In this document: positions 7,522 through 14,935 of the stretch, piece after piece
Numbering within the stretch: the stretch's first letter is position 1
Layout: each line of letters begins with the position of its first letter
Assembly (NCBI GenBank): GCA_029556545.1
Contig: JAKQEQ010000002.1
Coordinates: 1-28,282 of the forward strand
DNA from: Candidatus Hydrogenedentota bacterium
Lineage (GTDB): Bacteria > Hydrogenedentota > Hydrogenedentia > Hydrogenedentales > JAGMZX01
DNA length: 28,282 bases
Direction: 5' to 3'
Translations under genes and position numbers: made by a program
Notes under the pieces: generated by a model
Database searches by the model: none
What the model was told of the DNA's origin: nothing
The model's input: the letters and a program-made list of their open reading frames with translations, nothing else

Positions 7522-8115
7522 ATGCAACTGAAGGACGGCGACGTGGTGTGTCGTTGTCTTCAGGGTGACGCGGAAGCGTTTCGGACGCTGGTCCAGCGTT
7601 ACCAAGCAGCGGTGTATGCCACGGCCTTTTACTACGTCGGCCGCTACGGTGCGTCCGAGGATGTCGCTCAGGAAGCGTTCTGGGCGGCGTATCGGAGTCT
7701 ACCGCACCTGCGGGAGCCGGACCGGTTTGGGGCCTGGTTGCGCGAGATAACGTGCCGCACCGCGGCCAACTGGCTGCGGCGGCAGGGAAGGCGGCTGGCC
7801 AGCGAGACGCCGCTTCCCCATCGGCGCACCGTTTCAATTGAAGACGCGAGACAGGGGCCGCGGGGACGCGCCCAGGGCCGGGAACGCTTCGAGCGGGTGC
7901 AGCAAGCCATAGACTCGCTCCCGGAGCGCTACAGGCTTCCGGTCGTGCTCCGCTACCTCCAGGAACTCAGCTACGAGGAAATCAGCCGGTTTACCGGCGA
8001 GTCGCGGGATGAAATCCGCGGCATCCTTCATCGGGCGGGCCGCCAGCTTCGGGACTTGCTGGCGGACATCGACCAGAGTGAAGGGGAGATACAGTGGCCA
8101 CGTGCAGACAGATAG
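7522..8115 (+). CDS. ECF-type RNA polymerase sigma factor
   Basis: A sigma-70-family extracytoplasmic-function factor of 197 residues from ATG 7522. I prefer this start to the upstream in-frame ATG at 7486 because GGGGAAGGAG sits at the right distance. Region 2 runs from AFRTLVQRYQ through SEDVAQEAFWAAY to REITCRTAANWLRR. Region 4 is QAIDSLPERYRLPVVLRYLQE followed by the DNA-recognition helix around YEEISRFTGESRDEIRGILHRA. It directs RNA polymerase to its own regulon. The anti-sigma gene starts inside its 3' end (8094), so the two are translationally coupled and presumably autoregulated. The palindrome at 7401 may control the pair. Confidence 0.9.
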   Translation: MQLKDGDVVCRCLQGDAEAFRTLVQRYQAAVYATAFYYVGRYGASEDVAQEAFWAAYRSLPHLREPDRFGAWLREITCRTAANWLRRQGRRLASETPLPHRRTVSIEDARQGPRGRAQGRERFERVQQAIDSLPERYRLPVVLRYLQELSYEEISRFTGESRDEIRGILHRAGRQLRDLLADIDQSEGEIQWPRADR

Positions 8116-9380
8116 AGAGCCTGACCCAAGGCTATATCGACGGAGAAGTCAGCGACTCCGAGCGGCTCATTCTTGAAGAGCACGTCTCGGGGTGTCGTGT
8201 CTGCGACCGTGTACTCAAGCGACACAAGCAGAGCACCGCGCTGCTGTACGAGACTTTCGAGGCATACCGCCTTATCCAGGACCTGAGCGCGCCCGTGATG
8301 GCGCACCTGCCCGAAATGGACCGGGCGCCCTTGACGGCGCGGACGGTCCGGGAGGTGAACTGGCGCGCGAAGCATGAGACGGTCGGCATGAGCCGGCTGC
8401 TGCGCCTGCTTCCGGCACTGGCGCCCGTGCTCATCGTCGGGCTGGCCCTCGCCATCTTCTACTCCTGGCCCCAGAACGGCCACGCGCCGACCGAATCCAT
8501 CGGTATGGTCATGTTTTGCCAAGGCGAGGTGTCGCGCAGCAGCGAAGCCGGTCTGGACCCGCAAGGTGTGGACCTGAGCAGCCCCGTCGCGGCGGGGGAC
8601 CGTTTCGAGACCGGCAATGAGGCGGCCATGATGCTGTCGTTGGCGGGACCGACCGCGATCAAGGTCGCGGCGAATACGCGCGTCAAAATCCATAATGAAC
8701 GGCGCATCAGCGTCGAGCGCGGCCGCGCCTGGTTGCACGTCGGCAAGGACGTGCGGCTTTTCCGCGTGAATACCGCCATGGGCGACGCCGTGGTCTTCGG
8801 AACGACCTTCGACGTGCGGGTCGAGCAGGGTATGACGGTGGTTACCGTCGCCGATGGCTGTGTGCAGGTGGAAACCGACGTGGCCTTCCGGGAACTCAAC
8901 GCCGGAGAGCAGGCGACCCTCCGCATCGGCAAGCGCCCGCTGGACGTCCTCGCGGTGGACGCGCTTGCCGAATTGGCGTGGGCCGAGGCTATCGTGCCCG
9001 ACGGCAACGCGCAACTCGCCTTCGCCGATACGGTTGCGCCCAAATCGCCTGCGCCCATGGCGGCGGAACAGTTCTTTGTCGTACAGACGAACGGTCGCGC
9101 GGTCCAATCGCTCACGTTCGAGTGGAAACCGGCCGGGGATGTCGCCAATACGGGCGGCTATTACGTTTACGTCTATGACGACCAGATGAGCCAGTTGTTC
9201 AGTGACCATGTTCGGGCGGAGGTCTTTCAAATCCCGGACCGGCGGTCCGTGGATGTGGTGGTGCCGGGCGATCCCTTGCGTGACGTTCGGGTCCTGCACA
9301 TCAAGGTCGTGCCCGACGGGGACGCCGGAGAATCCGAGACCGTGTTTACGAAGGTCTCGGCATGGGGCATATACCCATGA
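8094..9380 (+). CDS. Transmembrane anti-sigma factor with FecR-like domain
   Basis: A 428-residue protein from GTG 8094, with GGGGAG at 8082-8087; it overlaps the sigma gene by 22 bp. Residues 1-45 contain a zinc-finger anti-sigma motif, H-x3-C-x2-C, in EEHVSGCRVCDRV. A transmembrane helix (PALAPVLIVGLALAIFY) follows near 108-124. The periplasmic part holds a FecR-like domain (GDRFETGNEAAMML, VKIHNERRISVERGRAWLHV, GTTFDVRVEQG) and a C-terminal beta-rich region. By family, the N-terminus holds the ECF sigma at the membrane and the periplasmic FecR domain senses a signal. The ligand is unknown and no TonB receptor lies nearby. Confidence 0.87.
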   Translation: MATCRQIESLTQGYIDGEVSDSERLILEEHVSGCRVCDRVLKRHKQSTALLYETFEAYRLIQDLSAPVMAHLPEMDRAPLTARTVREVNWRAKHETVGMSRLLRLLPALAPVLIVGLALAIFYSWPQNGHAPTESIGMVMFCQGEVSRSSEAGLDPQGVDLSSPVAAGDRFETGNEAAMMLSLAGPTAIKVAANTRVKIHNERRISVERGRAWLHVGKDVRLFRVNTAMGDAVVFGTTFDVRVEQGMTVVTVADGCVQVETDVAFRELNAGEQATLRIGKRPLDVLAVDALAELAWAEAIVPDGNAQLAFADTVAPKSPAPMAAEQFFVVQTNGRAVQSLTFEWKPAGDVANTGGYYVYVYDDQMSQLFSDHVRAEVFQIPDRRSVDVVVPGDPLRDVRVLHIKVVPDGDAGESETVFTKVSAWGIYP

Positions 9381-9400
9381 TATCGTGGAAATCCATAGTG

Positions 9401-9439
9401 GACGCCGCACGCGCCGTGTTGAAACGGCACGGGGGCGTC
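9401..9439 (+). terminator. Hairpin after the anti-sigma gene, weak terminator candidate
   Basis: GACGCC (9401-9406) pairs with GGCGTC (9434-9439), and inner GCCGT (9413-9417) pairs with ACGGC (9424-9428). It lies 21 bp after the stop codon at 9380. No T-run follows, so it is at best a non-canonical terminator. Confidence 0.25.
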
Positions 9440-9465
9440 GTGCATAATGAAGATGCCCTTCTACA

Positions 9466-9562
9466 GGGAGACGGGTCTGCGGAGCGCACGGTTAGAATTC
9501 TGCCTCACGTCACTCCTTCCCCAAGAGTACCTGCAGCCAGTAAGCGAAGCAGGTCCGTCTCC
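9466..9562. repeat. Structured repeat unit 1
   Basis: The outer stem pairs 9467-9480 with 9549-9562 over 14 positions without mismatch if two G-U wobbles are allowed. The invariant core (9500-9538) starts CTGCCTCACG and ends CCTGCAGCC. Inside the core, CTGC can pair with GCAG, and GT(C)ACTC can pair with GAGTAC around a CTTCCCCAA loop. A 34-nt tail separates it from the spacer motif of unit 2. No known RNA family is recognised. Confidence 0.65.
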
Positions 9563-9596
9563 TTTATTTGTGAATCATTCCCTGGACAAGGGATTT

Positions 9597-9713
9597 CGGC
9601 CTCATACCCAAGCAACGGGAGACGGGTGAGCGACGCACACGGCTCGATTTCTGCCTCACGTCACTCCTTCCCCAAGAGTACCTGCAGCCGGCCGGCGCCG
9701 TTCACCCGTCTCC
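9597..9713. repeat. Structured repeat unit 2
   Basis: The unit begins with the spacer motif CGGCCTCATACCCAAGCAAC at 9597. The outer stem GGAGACGGGTGA (9618-9629) pairs perfectly with TCACCCGTCTCC (9702-9713), and ACGGC (9639-9643) pairs with GCCGT (9697-9701). The 39-base core at 9651-9689 is identical to that of unit 1. Confidence 0.7.
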
Positions 9714-9716
9714 ACC

Positions 9717-9831
9717 CGGCCTCATACCCAAGCAACGGGAGAGGCGCCTGCGTTCGGCGCCACGAGCAATCTGCCTCACGTCACTGCTCCCCCCAAGTAC
9801 CTGCAGCCTATCTGCCGCGCAGGGCCTCTCC
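9717..9831. repeat. Structured repeat unit 3
   Basis: The spacer motif is repeated exactly at 9717, a 120-bp period from unit 2. The outer stem has different sequence but still pairs: GGAGAGGC(G)CCTGCG at 9738-9752 with CGCAGGGCCTCTCC at 9818-9831, allowing one bulged G. The core at 9771-9808 has changes in the inner hairpin (GTCACT...AGTAC) that keep its pairing. Confidence 0.7.
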
Positions 9832-9886
9832 TGGGACTCATCCCGACGTTTCTCGAAAACCGCGACTTCAACCAATCCAGAGCATC

Positions 9887-10015
9887 AAAAAAAGGGAGAC
9901 GGGTTTGCCAAGGTCTACGGCGCCGCGCCTGACGCCATCGTGTTCCATCTGACGCGTCCGTGGCGGCCAAGCGCCTGACTCAGCCCAAGCAACGGAAGAC
10001 CGGCAAACCCGTCTC
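9887..10015 (-). ncRNA. Divergent unit 4: long-loop hairpin with minus-strand T-run
   Basis: GAGACGGGTTTGCC (9896-9909) and GGCAAACCCGTCTC (10002-10015) form a perfect 14-bp inverted repeat around a 92-nt loop. The loop lacks the conserved core but holds CCCAAGCAACGGAAGAC at 9984-10000, a copy of the spacer motif. On the minus strand the stem is followed by CC and seven T (9887-9893), the layout of an intrinsic terminator. This suggests a short minus-strand transcript ending here. A possible minus-strand -10 (TAGAAT, 10161-10156) has no good -35. Confidence 0.4.
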
Positions 10016-10360
10016 GTGGATCGCTCCTGAACTCCGGGAGCGCAATCCAAAGTACGACCAACCTCTCGCGACGCGATCGGCTCACGTCGGCCTCTCTTAT
10101 TCACCACAGCCCTCCACGCGGTCACGACGACCGCGTCGCCGTCGTACTTGTAATAATTCTACCATCCGCCAGCGAGAAACGCGTAATCGGTACGGTATTT
10201 ATCAGTATTCGTAGATGTCGCGTATGGCCGCCGCCCGGGAACATTCGCAGCCTGATCCGTGTTCGGTATTACGAACTTTCTGCGCCGACTCCAACTCCGG
10301 CGCTCTGAGCGCCTGCGAGTCTCTGGTCCCGTGAGATCGCGCGGATTGGGAGAAAAGGAA
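10016..10360. other. Non-coding stretch upstream of the metal operon
   Basis: I see no convincing gene. The region holds a CGCTCC/GGAGCG hairpin (10022-10042), a 7-bp hairpin CGCGGTC/GACCGCG (10117-10135), GTTCG/CGAAC arms (10261-10276) and a perfect palindrome at 10299-10313. It presumably contains the promoter and operators of the downstream operon. Confidence 0.4.
10299..10313. promoter_or_regulatory. Palindrome upstream of the DtxR-type regulator
   Basis: GGCGCTC (10299-10305), a single T, then GAGCGCC (10307-10313) form a perfect 7-1-7 inverted repeat. It lies 48 bp before the preferred start of the regulator. It could be an autoregulatory operator or a leader hairpin. It does not resemble the AT-rich MntR or IdeR consensus. 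Confidence 0.3.
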
Positions 10361-10816
10361 GTGTCCCGGACGCTGACGCACACCGGCGTATCGCCGCATC
10401 AGGAAGATTATCTCGAAGCCATCTTCTGGCTGACCCAGGAGGATCGCGTCGCCCGCTCTCGGGATATCACGCGCCGTATGGGAGTCACCAAATCCACCGT
10501 GACCGGCGCGTTGCGTCAATTACGTGCGGACGGCTTGGTGAACTACGCCCCGTACAGTTACGTGACATTGACCCGCGAGGGACTCGCCATCGCCCGCAAC
10601 GTGGCGCGGCGGCACGCGGTCCTGCGCGAGTTCCTCTGTCGCATACTCGGCATGGACTACGACGCGGCGGATGCGCTGGCGTGCGCGTTCGAGCACAGCA
10701 TCGACGCCGCCGCGCTGGATCGCTTCGAGGCGTTCCTCGAATTCGCCGCGTCGGACGCGCCGGACCTCCGGCAGTGGATCGAGCGGCAGCAGGCCCGCCG
10801 CAAGGAGGAGAATTGA
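10361..10816 (+). CDS. DtxR/MntR-family metal-dependent transcriptional regulator
   Basis: A 151-residue protein when started at GTG 10361, which places SPHQEDYLEAIFWL at the N-terminus as in DtxR/MntR proteins; an in-frame GTG at 10259 would add 34 untypical residues. A winged helix (SRDITRRMGVTKSTVTGALRQLRADGLV) is followed by the dimerisation/metal domain (RRHAVLREFLCRILGMD). Primary-site ligands C, E and H appear in ACAFEH, the pattern of iron-type DtxR (ACRWEH) rather than manganese-type MntR. It is the first gene of the metal-uptake operon and probably represses it when metal is plentiful. The C-terminal SH3-like domain of DtxR is absent, as in MntR. Confidence 0.85.
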   Translation: MSRTLTHTGVSPHQEDYLEAIFWLTQEDRVARSRDITRRMGVTKSTVTGALRQLRADGLVNYAPYSYVTLTREGLAIARNVARRHAVLREFLCRILGMDYDAADALACAFEHSIDAAALDRFEAFLEFAASDAPDLRQWIERQQARRKEEN

Positions 10817-10821
10817 CTCGA

Positions 10822-11745
10822 ATGAGCCGAATACTCCTAGTTGTGCCGGTCCTGATCGCGGCCGCATGCATAGCCTCGTGCGGCGGCGCGCCCGGCGCGG
10901 CGGATACCGGACGCCCGCGGATAACCACCACGACGGGCATGATCGCGGACGCGGCCCGAAACGTCGGGGGCGACCTGGTCGAAGTCCGGGAACTCATGGG
11001 CCCGGGGGTTGATCCGCACCTTTACAAGGCGACCCAGGGCGACTTGCGGCGGCTGCGCGAATCGGACCTGATCCTGTACAACGGTCTGCATCTCGAGGGG
11101 CGCATGGGCGAGACGCTCGAACAGATGGCGCGCCGCACGCGCGTTGTCCAGGTGACGGACACCATCCCCGAAGCGCGGCTGCGCCGCCCGCTGGACATGG
11201 AGGGTCAGTACGACCCGCACGTCTGGTTCGACGTGTCGCTGTGGCGCCTGGTCGTCGAGCGCATCCGAGACGCCCTGATCGAAATGGACCCGGCCCATCG
11301 CGAGGTCTATGCGCGGAACGCTACGGCCTATCTCGATGATCTCGACGAACTGCACGCCTATTGCCTGCGACGGATCGCGGAAATCCCCGAGGGCCGGCGC
11401 GTGCTCATCACGGCGCATGACGCCTTCGGCTACTTCGGGCGCGCATACGGCATCGAAATCCTCGGCGTTCAGGGCGTCAGCACGGCGGCGGAGTACGGGC
11501 TTCAGGACATTACGCGGCTCGTTGACCTCATCGTGTCCCGACGCGTCAAGGCGGTCTTCGTCGAGTCTTCCGTCCCGCCGCGATCCATCCATGCCCTTAT
11601 CGAGGGCGCGCGCGCGAAGGGTCACGAGGTGCGGCTGGGCGGCGAACTCTACTCGGACGCGCTGGGACCGGCGGGCGCGCCGGAAGGCACATACGCGGGC
11701 ATGGTGCGCCATAACGTGGACACGATTGTGGAGGCGCTGACGTAA
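10822..11745 (+). CDS. Metal ABC transporter substrate-binding lipoprotein (TroA/ZnuA-like)
   Basis: A 307-residue lipoprotein. ATG 10822 follows AAGGAGGAG at 10802-10810; a TTG at 10813 is an alternative start. The signal ends in a lipobox, CIASC, so the protein should be tethered to a membrane facing the periplasm. It belongs to the cluster A-I zinc/manganese-binding family. Candidate ligands are His in DPHLYK, His in DPHVWFD, His in TAHDAFGYFGRAYG and Asp in LYSDALG. The third ligand is His, as in TroA and ZnuA, not Glu as in PsaA. The segment GVQGVSTAAEYG and the end EGTYAGMVRHNVDTI are very TroA-like. The selected metal (Zn, Mn or Fe) cannot be fixed from sequence. Confidence 0.9.
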   Translation: MSRILLVVPVLIAAACIASCGGAPGAADTGRPRITTTTGMIADAARNVGGDLVEVRELMGPGVDPHLYKATQGDLRRLRESDLILYNGLHLEGRMGETLEQMARRTRVVQVTDTIPEARLRRPLDMEGQYDPHVWFDVSLWRLVVERIRDALIEMDPAHREVYARNATAYLDDLDELHAYCLRRIAEIPEGRRVLITAHDAFGYFGRAYGIEILGVQGVSTAAEYGLQDITRLVDLIVSRRVKAVFVESSVPPRSIHALIEGARAKGHEVRLGGELYSDALGPAGAPEGTYAGMVRHNVDTIVEALT

Positions 11746-12540
11746 ATGGACTCGTCGGTTGCGGCGCCGCCGGTCGAAGTGCATGACCTGACCGTGGCCT
11801 ATCATCACCGTCCGGCATTGTGGGACATAGACCTGGCTTTCCCGGCGGGAAAACTGATTGCCATCGTGGGGCCGAACGGCGCGGGCAAGAGCACGCTCAT
11901 CAAGGCGATTATGGGCCTGACGCCCCTGGCGTCCGGGTACGTGCGCATCTTCGGCCAGCCGCCCGAACGCGCGCGAAACGCGGCCGCCTACGTCCCGCAG
12001 CGCGAGTCCGTGGATTGGGACTTTCCGACCAACGCGCTCGACGTCGTGCTTATGGGCCGCTACGGCCAATTGCCGCTGTTCGCGCGTCCGCGCCGCCGCG
12101 ATCGCGAGATCGCGATGCAGTGCCTCGAAAAGGTGGGCATGGCGGATTATGCCCGCCGCCAGATCAGCCAGTTGTCCGGCGGCCAGCAGCAGCGGGTCTT
12201 CCTCGCGCGGGCATTGGCGCAACAGACGCGGCTGTACCTGATGGACGAGCCGTTCGCGGGCGTGGACGCGGCCACGGAGCAGGCAATCGTGACGCTGTTG
12301 CGCGACTTGCGCGGGCAAGGCTGCACCGTGATCGTCGTTCACCACGACTTGCAGTCCGTGCCTGAGTATTTTGACTGGGCGCTCCTGCTCAACCTTCGCG
12401 CCGTCGCGTTCGGGCCCGTGGAAGAGGCGTTCTCTCCGGAGAACCTTCAGAATGCTTACGGCGGGCGGCTTAATCTGCTGTCCGACGTCCACGAGCGGTT
12501 GCGGCGCGCCGAGTGGAGTTCGCGGCATGGCGATGGATGA
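11746..12540 (+). CDS. Metal ABC transporter ATP-binding protein
   Basis: A 264-residue ATPase starting at the base immediately after the lipoprotein stop. Walker A is GPNGAGKST near residue 45, the Q-loop is in AYVPQRESVDWDFP, the signature is LSGGQQQR near 145, Walker B is LYLMDEPFAGVD near 165, and the switch histidine is in VVHHDLQSV. The QRESVDWDFP sequence after the Q-loop is typical of manganese/zinc (MntB/TroB/ZnuC-like) ATPases. It powers import through the two permeases encoded downstream. Its last 14 bases overlap the next gene, so translation is coupled. Confidence 0.93.
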   Translation: MDSSVAAPPVEVHDLTVAYHHRPALWDIDLAFPAGKLIAIVGPNGAGKSTLIKAIMGLTPLASGYVRIFGQPPERARNAAAYVPQRESVDWDFPTNALDVVLMGRYGQLPLFARPRRRDREIAMQCLEKVGMADYARRQISQLSGGQQQRVFLARALAQQTRLYLMDEPFAGVDAATEQAIVTLLRDLRGQGCTVIVVHHDLQSVPEYFDWALLLNLRAVAFGPVEEAFSPENLQNAYGGRLNLLSDVHERLRRAEWSSRHGDG

Positions 12541-13864
12541 CGTGGCCGCTTCCTGGGTGCGCTTCTTCACGTTTTCGAGCGTGAACGTCGCCTACGTGGC
12601 AATCGGGTGCGTCCTGCTGGGCGCGGCCGCCGGCATGGTCGGCTGTTTCGCCTTTCTGCGTAAGCGTTCCCTGCTGGGCGACGCGCTCGCCCATGCGGCG
12701 CTGCCCGGCATCTGCGTCGCCTTCCTCCTCACCGGGTCGAAGGACCCTGTCGTCATCCTGCTCGGCGCGGTGGCATCCTGTTGGATTGGCGCACTTACCG
12801 TGGACTGGATTACGCGTTGCACGCGCTGCAAGGAAGACAGCGCCCTTGGTATCGTCCTGTCCGTCTTCTTCGGCGTCGGCATCCTCCTGCTCACGCATAT
12901 TCAGCACTCCGGCAATGCGGCGCAGGCGGGCCTCGACCGTTTTCTCTTCGGACAGGCCGCCGGGCTTGTGGCGCGGGACGTCAAAATCCTCGCGGGAACC
13001 GCGGTGCTTCTGTGTTGCGTTGTGGCGCTGTTGTACAAGGAATTCAAGGTCATTTTATTCGATCCCGACTTCGCTCGCGCGGCGGGCCTCCCGGTGCGCC
13101 GCCTCGAAATCGCGCTCGCGACGGTCATCGTCCTCGCGGTCGGCATCGGCCTGCAGGCTGTTGGCGTCGTACTCATGGCGGCCATGCTCGTGACGCCCGC
13201 CGCCGCGGCGCGGTACTGGACCGATCGCCTGAGCGCCATGCTTGCGCTCGCCGCCGTCTTAGGCGGCGTCAGCGGCGCGCTCGGCGCTTGGGCGAGTTAC
13301 GTCGCCGCCCGCATGCCGACCGGGCCGTGGATGGTCGTGTGCGTCACGGGCCTGTTCTTCGCCTCCTTCCTTCTTGCGCCGGGCCGCGGTCTCGCGGCGC
13401 GGCTGCTCCGCCTGCGCCGGTTCCGGCGCAAAACCGCCGTCGAGAACCTGCTGCGTACGCTCTACCAGTTCGGGGAAGCCGGCCAAGATTGGAATACCCC
13501 GCGCTCGCTGCCGGAACTCCTCGAACGACGCGGCGCCTCGATGCGGGAATTGCGGCGTACGCTCGCCCGGCTCGGACGCGCGGGGCTCGTATCCGAAGCC
13601 GCGCCCGGCATGTTCACCCTCACGGCGGACGGCGCGGCGCGCGGCGCCCGAGTAACGCGCGTGCATCGGCTCTGGGAGGTGTACCTGACGCGCAAGCTCG
13701 AGATAGCGCCGGACCGCGTGCACGACGACGCGGAGGAAATCGAGCACGTGCTGACGCCGGAGCTCGAGCGGCGGCTCGCCGAGACCCTCGAATACCCCGA
13801 GCGCGATCCGCACGGCAGCCGCATTCCACGCGCGGGGCGAATCTCGATATCGCAAGGAACATGA
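12527..13864 (+). CDS. Metal ABC transporter permease fused to a C-terminal DtxR-type regulator domain
   Basis: A 445-residue protein from ATG 12527 (ATG 12533 also possible). Residues 1-290 are an ABC-3 family permease with about eight transmembrane helices and typical segments such as RKRSLLGDALAHAALPG and AVGVVLMAAMLVTPAA. From about residue 300 a cytoplasmic winged helix (ENLLRTLYQF, then SMRELRRTLARLGRAGLV) leads into a DtxR-type dimerisation/metal domain. HRLWE and VHDDAEEIEH supply H, E, H, E, E, H, aligning with DtxR H79, E83, H98, residue 102, E105 and H106. Residue 102 is Glu as in MntR. The ending DPHGSRIP is also typical of the family. The domain probably senses imported metal on the cytoplasmic face; regulation of transport or DNA binding are both possible. 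Confidence 0.9.
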   Translation: MAMDDVAASWVRFFTFSSVNVAYVAIGCVLLGAAAGMVGCFAFLRKRSLLGDALAHAALPGICVAFLLTGSKDPVVILLGAVASCWIGALTVDWITRCTRCKEDSALGIVLSVFFGVGILLLTHIQHSGNAAQAGLDRFLFGQAAGLVARDVKILAGTAVLLCCVVALLYKEFKVILFDPDFARAAGLPVRRLEIALATVIVLAVGIGLQAVGVVLMAAMLVTPAAAARYWTDRLSAMLALAAVLGGVSGALGAWASYVAARMPTGPWMVVCVTGLFFASFLLAPGRGLAARLLRLRRFRRKTAVENLLRTLYQFGEAGQDWNTPRSLPELLERRGASMRELRRTLARLGRAGLVSEAAPGMFTLTADGAARGARVTRVHRLWEVYLTRKLEIAPDRVHDDAEEIEHVLTPELERRLAETLEYPERDPHGSRIPRAGRISISQGT

Positions 13865-14754
13865 CGGTCATGGCGGATGCCTTCTGGATCATTTTGGTCG
13901 GCGCGCTGGCGGCAAGCGCCTGCGGCGTGATCGGCTGCTTCCTGGTGCTGCGGCGTCAGGCCATGATGGGCGACGCCATCAGCCACGGCGTCCTGCCCGG
14001 AATCGTGATCGCGTTCGTTATGACCGGATCGCGCAATATTGCGCCCATGTTCCTGGCCGCGGGCGCGATGGGGCTGCTTACAGCGTTTCTGACCGACGTG
14101 CTGGCGCGGCGGGGCCGCCTGCAATCGGACGCGGCGATGGGCGTTACGTTCACGTGGTTGTTCGCCGTCGGCGTTATTCTCGTTACGCGCTACGCCGACG
14201 CGGTAGATCTGGACGTCGAGTGCGTTCTCTACGGCGAGATTCTGTTCACCCCCTTCAATCGCTTCGAATGGGGGGGCTTCGACTTGGGGCCGAAGGCCGT
14301 TTGGACCACCGGCGCCGCCTTGGCCGCGAACGCGGTATTCCTGACGCTCGGCTACCCGAAACTCAAGCTATGCACCTTCGATCCCGGACTGGCCGCCGCG
14401 CTCGGCGTGCGCGTCGCCCTCTGGCATTACCTGCTCATGGCCTTCACGTCGATGACGACCGTGGCATGCTTCGAAAGCGTGGGCGCGGTGCTCGTGGTGG
14501 CCATGTTGATCGCGCCCGCGAATACGGCTTACCTACTGACGGACCGACTCTCGATCATGCTGGCGATCGCGGCGGTTGTCGGCGTGATCAGCGCGGTCTC
14601 GGGCTATCTGCTGGCCTACCAACTCGATGGCGCGATCGCCGCCGGAATGACGGTGACGAGCGGCGCGCTGTTTGCCTTGGCCGCCCTCTTCTCGCCGCGT
14701 CACGGCGTCGTGACCCGCGCGTGGCGACGGGTCCGGGTGAAGACGCCGGGATGA
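13861..14754 (+). CDS. Metal ABC transporter permease (second subunit)
   Basis: A 297-residue ABC-3 family integral membrane protein with about eight hydrophobic helices, overlapping the previous gene by ATGA. It shows the family pattern RRQAMMGDAISHGVLPGIVIAF near residue 35 and VGAVLVVAMLIAPANTAYLLTDRL near 215. It has no regulatory tail, unlike its paired permease. The two permeases presumably form a heterodimeric channel with the ATPase and TroA-like lipoprotein. It is the last gene of the five-gene operon. A palindrome (14766-14785) lies 12 bp after its stop, without a T-run. Confidence 0.92.
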   Translation: MTVMADAFWIILVGALAASACGVIGCFLVLRRQAMMGDAISHGVLPGIVIAFVMTGSRNIAPMFLAAGAMGLLTAFLTDVLARRGRLQSDAAMGVTFTWLFAVGVILVTRYADAVDLDVECVLYGEILFTPFNRFEWGGFDLGPKAVWTTGAALAANAVFLTLGYPKLKLCTFDPGLAAALGVRVALWHYLLMAFTSMTTVACFESVGAVLVVAMLIAPANTAYLLTDRLSIMLAIAAVVGVISAVSGYLLAYQLDGAIAAGMTVTSGALFALAALFSPRHGVVTRAWRRVRVKTPG

Positions 14755-14765
14755 AGGAACGTGAC

Positions 14766-14785
14766 TTATGTTCCGGGCAACATAA
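14766..14785. repeat. Palindrome TTATGTT-N6-AACATAA
   Basis: Seven-base arms surround CCGGGC. A related palindrome, ATTATG-N4-CATAAT, lies at 14860-14875. The two share TTATG/CATAA arms and flank a 75-bp segment just upstream of an integrase remnant, so they may be recombination sites or element ends. The first could also act as a transcript end for the metal operon. Confidence 0.35.
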
Positions 14786-14893
14786 CCAAGGTTCTGTGCC
14801 TGATCGCAATATGTGACCTCTTCTGGTGAAGGCGAATGAGCACCCGGGGCGCTTGACCGATTATGGGCACATAATTTGATGGTCCCCAAGCGC

Positions 14894-14931
14894 GACAATA
14901 CTCCTTTCTATCAAGCAGAAAGGAGATTGTC
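14894..14931. repeat. Long inverted repeat beside the integrase remnant
   Basis: GACAAT (14894-14899) plus CTCCTTTCT (14901-14909) pair with AGAAAGGAG (14917-14925) plus ATTGTC (14926-14931), giving 15 pairs with one bulged A and the loop ATCAAGC. The stem is too strong to be chance. There is no T-run, so a transposon or integron-like end is more likely than a terminator. Confidence 0.45.
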
Positions 14932-14935
14932 ATGG

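Noticed and set aside
9466-9831. CRISPR array or integron attC array
   Set aside because: There are only three units, with a long 39-base core inside paired arms and no uniform spacers. No cas or integron integrase gene is adjacent, and the conserved part is central, unlike attC.
9362-9952. Plus-strand open frame of 196 codons over the repeat array
   Set aside because: It reads through the repeats (SFPKSTCSRP, ASYPSNGR) with no family features; the base-pairing pattern, not codon usage, is what is conserved.
10837-12570. Minus-strand open frame of 577 codons over the metal operon
   Set aside because: It is antisense to clear lipoprotein and ATPase genes; its composition is typical of antisense GC-rich DNA.
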